Position numbers and translations under genes: made by a program | Origin: an uncultured Alphaproteobacteria bacterium | Lineage (GTDB): Bacteria; Pseudomonadota; Alphaproteobacteria; Rs-D84 | Assembly: GCA_947589625.1 (NCBI GenBank) | Contig: CANQCM010000016.1 | Location: 1-13,124, forward strand | Length of the DNA: 13,124 bases | Direction of reading: 5' to 3' | Notes under the pieces: generated by a model | Databases searched by the model: none | Seen by the model: only the letters and a program-made list of their open reading frames with translations | Told to the model about the DNA's origin: nothing | Shown: positions 13,054 to 13,124 of the stretch, one piece after another | How positions within the stretch are numbered: the stretch's first letter is position 1 | How the letters are laid out: each line of letters begins with the position of its first letter

Positions 13054-13124
13054 ATGAAAATAGATTGGCATAATGTGATTTTGAAATCTGTCCCGTATAT
13101 TCTGTCAATTGCAGGTGGCGCAGT
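13054..13124 (+). CDS. Start of a rightward gene, cut by the window edge
   Basis: An open frame runs from ATG 13054 (or ATG 13048) to the window end and gives MKIDWHN, then VILKSVPYILSIAGGA. An in-frame TAA at 13042 fixes the start to one of these two codons. The peptide looks like the beginning of a protein whose first helix may enter or lie on the membrane. No ribosome binding site is visible. TAAAAT (13042-13047) would place a transcription start at about 13054, so the message may be leaderless. Only about 23 codons are visible, so function cannot be named. Confidence 0.45.
   Translation, partial: MKIDWHNVILKSVPYILSIAGGA

Noticed and set aside
1..13124. CRISPR array, insertion sequence or integrase
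   Set aside because: No regularly spaced repeats, transposase-like frames or terminal inverted repeats were seen on reading either strand.

Overview
The window looks like chromosomal DNA from an alphaproteobacterium, probably a deep-branching, moderately AT-rich lineage of the host- or gut-associated kind. The basis is gene content (frr-uppS-cdsA-rseP-bamA in alphaproteobacterial style, a short single-PDZ RseP) and protein character. The exact taxon is inference. Promoters read as ordinary sigma70-type TTGACA/TATAAT boxes and most genes have an AAGGAG-type ribosome binding site.

Layout. Bases 1-112 are a GC-rich stretch with RNA-like complementarity that I cannot name. A terminator (117-145) ends a leftward tRNA operon, tRNA-Ala(GGC) then tRNA-His(GTG), driven by a near-consensus promoter at 340-368. 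Rightward from 408 comes a tight envelope/translation operon: frr (ribosome recycling), uppS (undecaprenyl-PP synthase), cdsA (CDP-diacylglycerol synthase), rseP (site-2 protease) and bamA (outer-membrane protein assembly). The gene dxr, often found between cdsA and rseP, is absent here, and skp/lpxD do not follow bamA.

A strong promoter (5797-5826) then starts a second rightward unit: a 48-aa lipoprotein, two successive VirB8-like single-span inner-membrane proteins, a secreted periplasmic protein, and the nuclease-fold protein YraN. The lipoprotein plus two VirB8-like proteins resembles a fragment of a type IV secretion envelope complex, but no VirB9, VirB10, ATPase or relaxase genes are present. 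This is my main candidate for an undescribed system. A separately promoted 49-aa lipoprotein (8559-8708) follows and ends in a perfect 11-bp bidirectional terminator.

The right part runs leftward. ackA (acetate kinase) is preceded by an orphan 193-aa protein with the N-terminal domain of the Bordetella phage tropism determinant Mtd (tail-fibre type). Upstream of that is a 735-aa protein of unknown function with one hydrophobic segment and Gln/Asn-rich coiled coils. Each of these three genes has a recognisable promoter. The promoter of the tail-fibre-like gene sits just before a terminator hairpin, a layout compatible with attenuation. A divergent intergenic region with a 13-nt direct repeat separates the 735-aa gene from the first codons of a rightward gene cut by the window edge.
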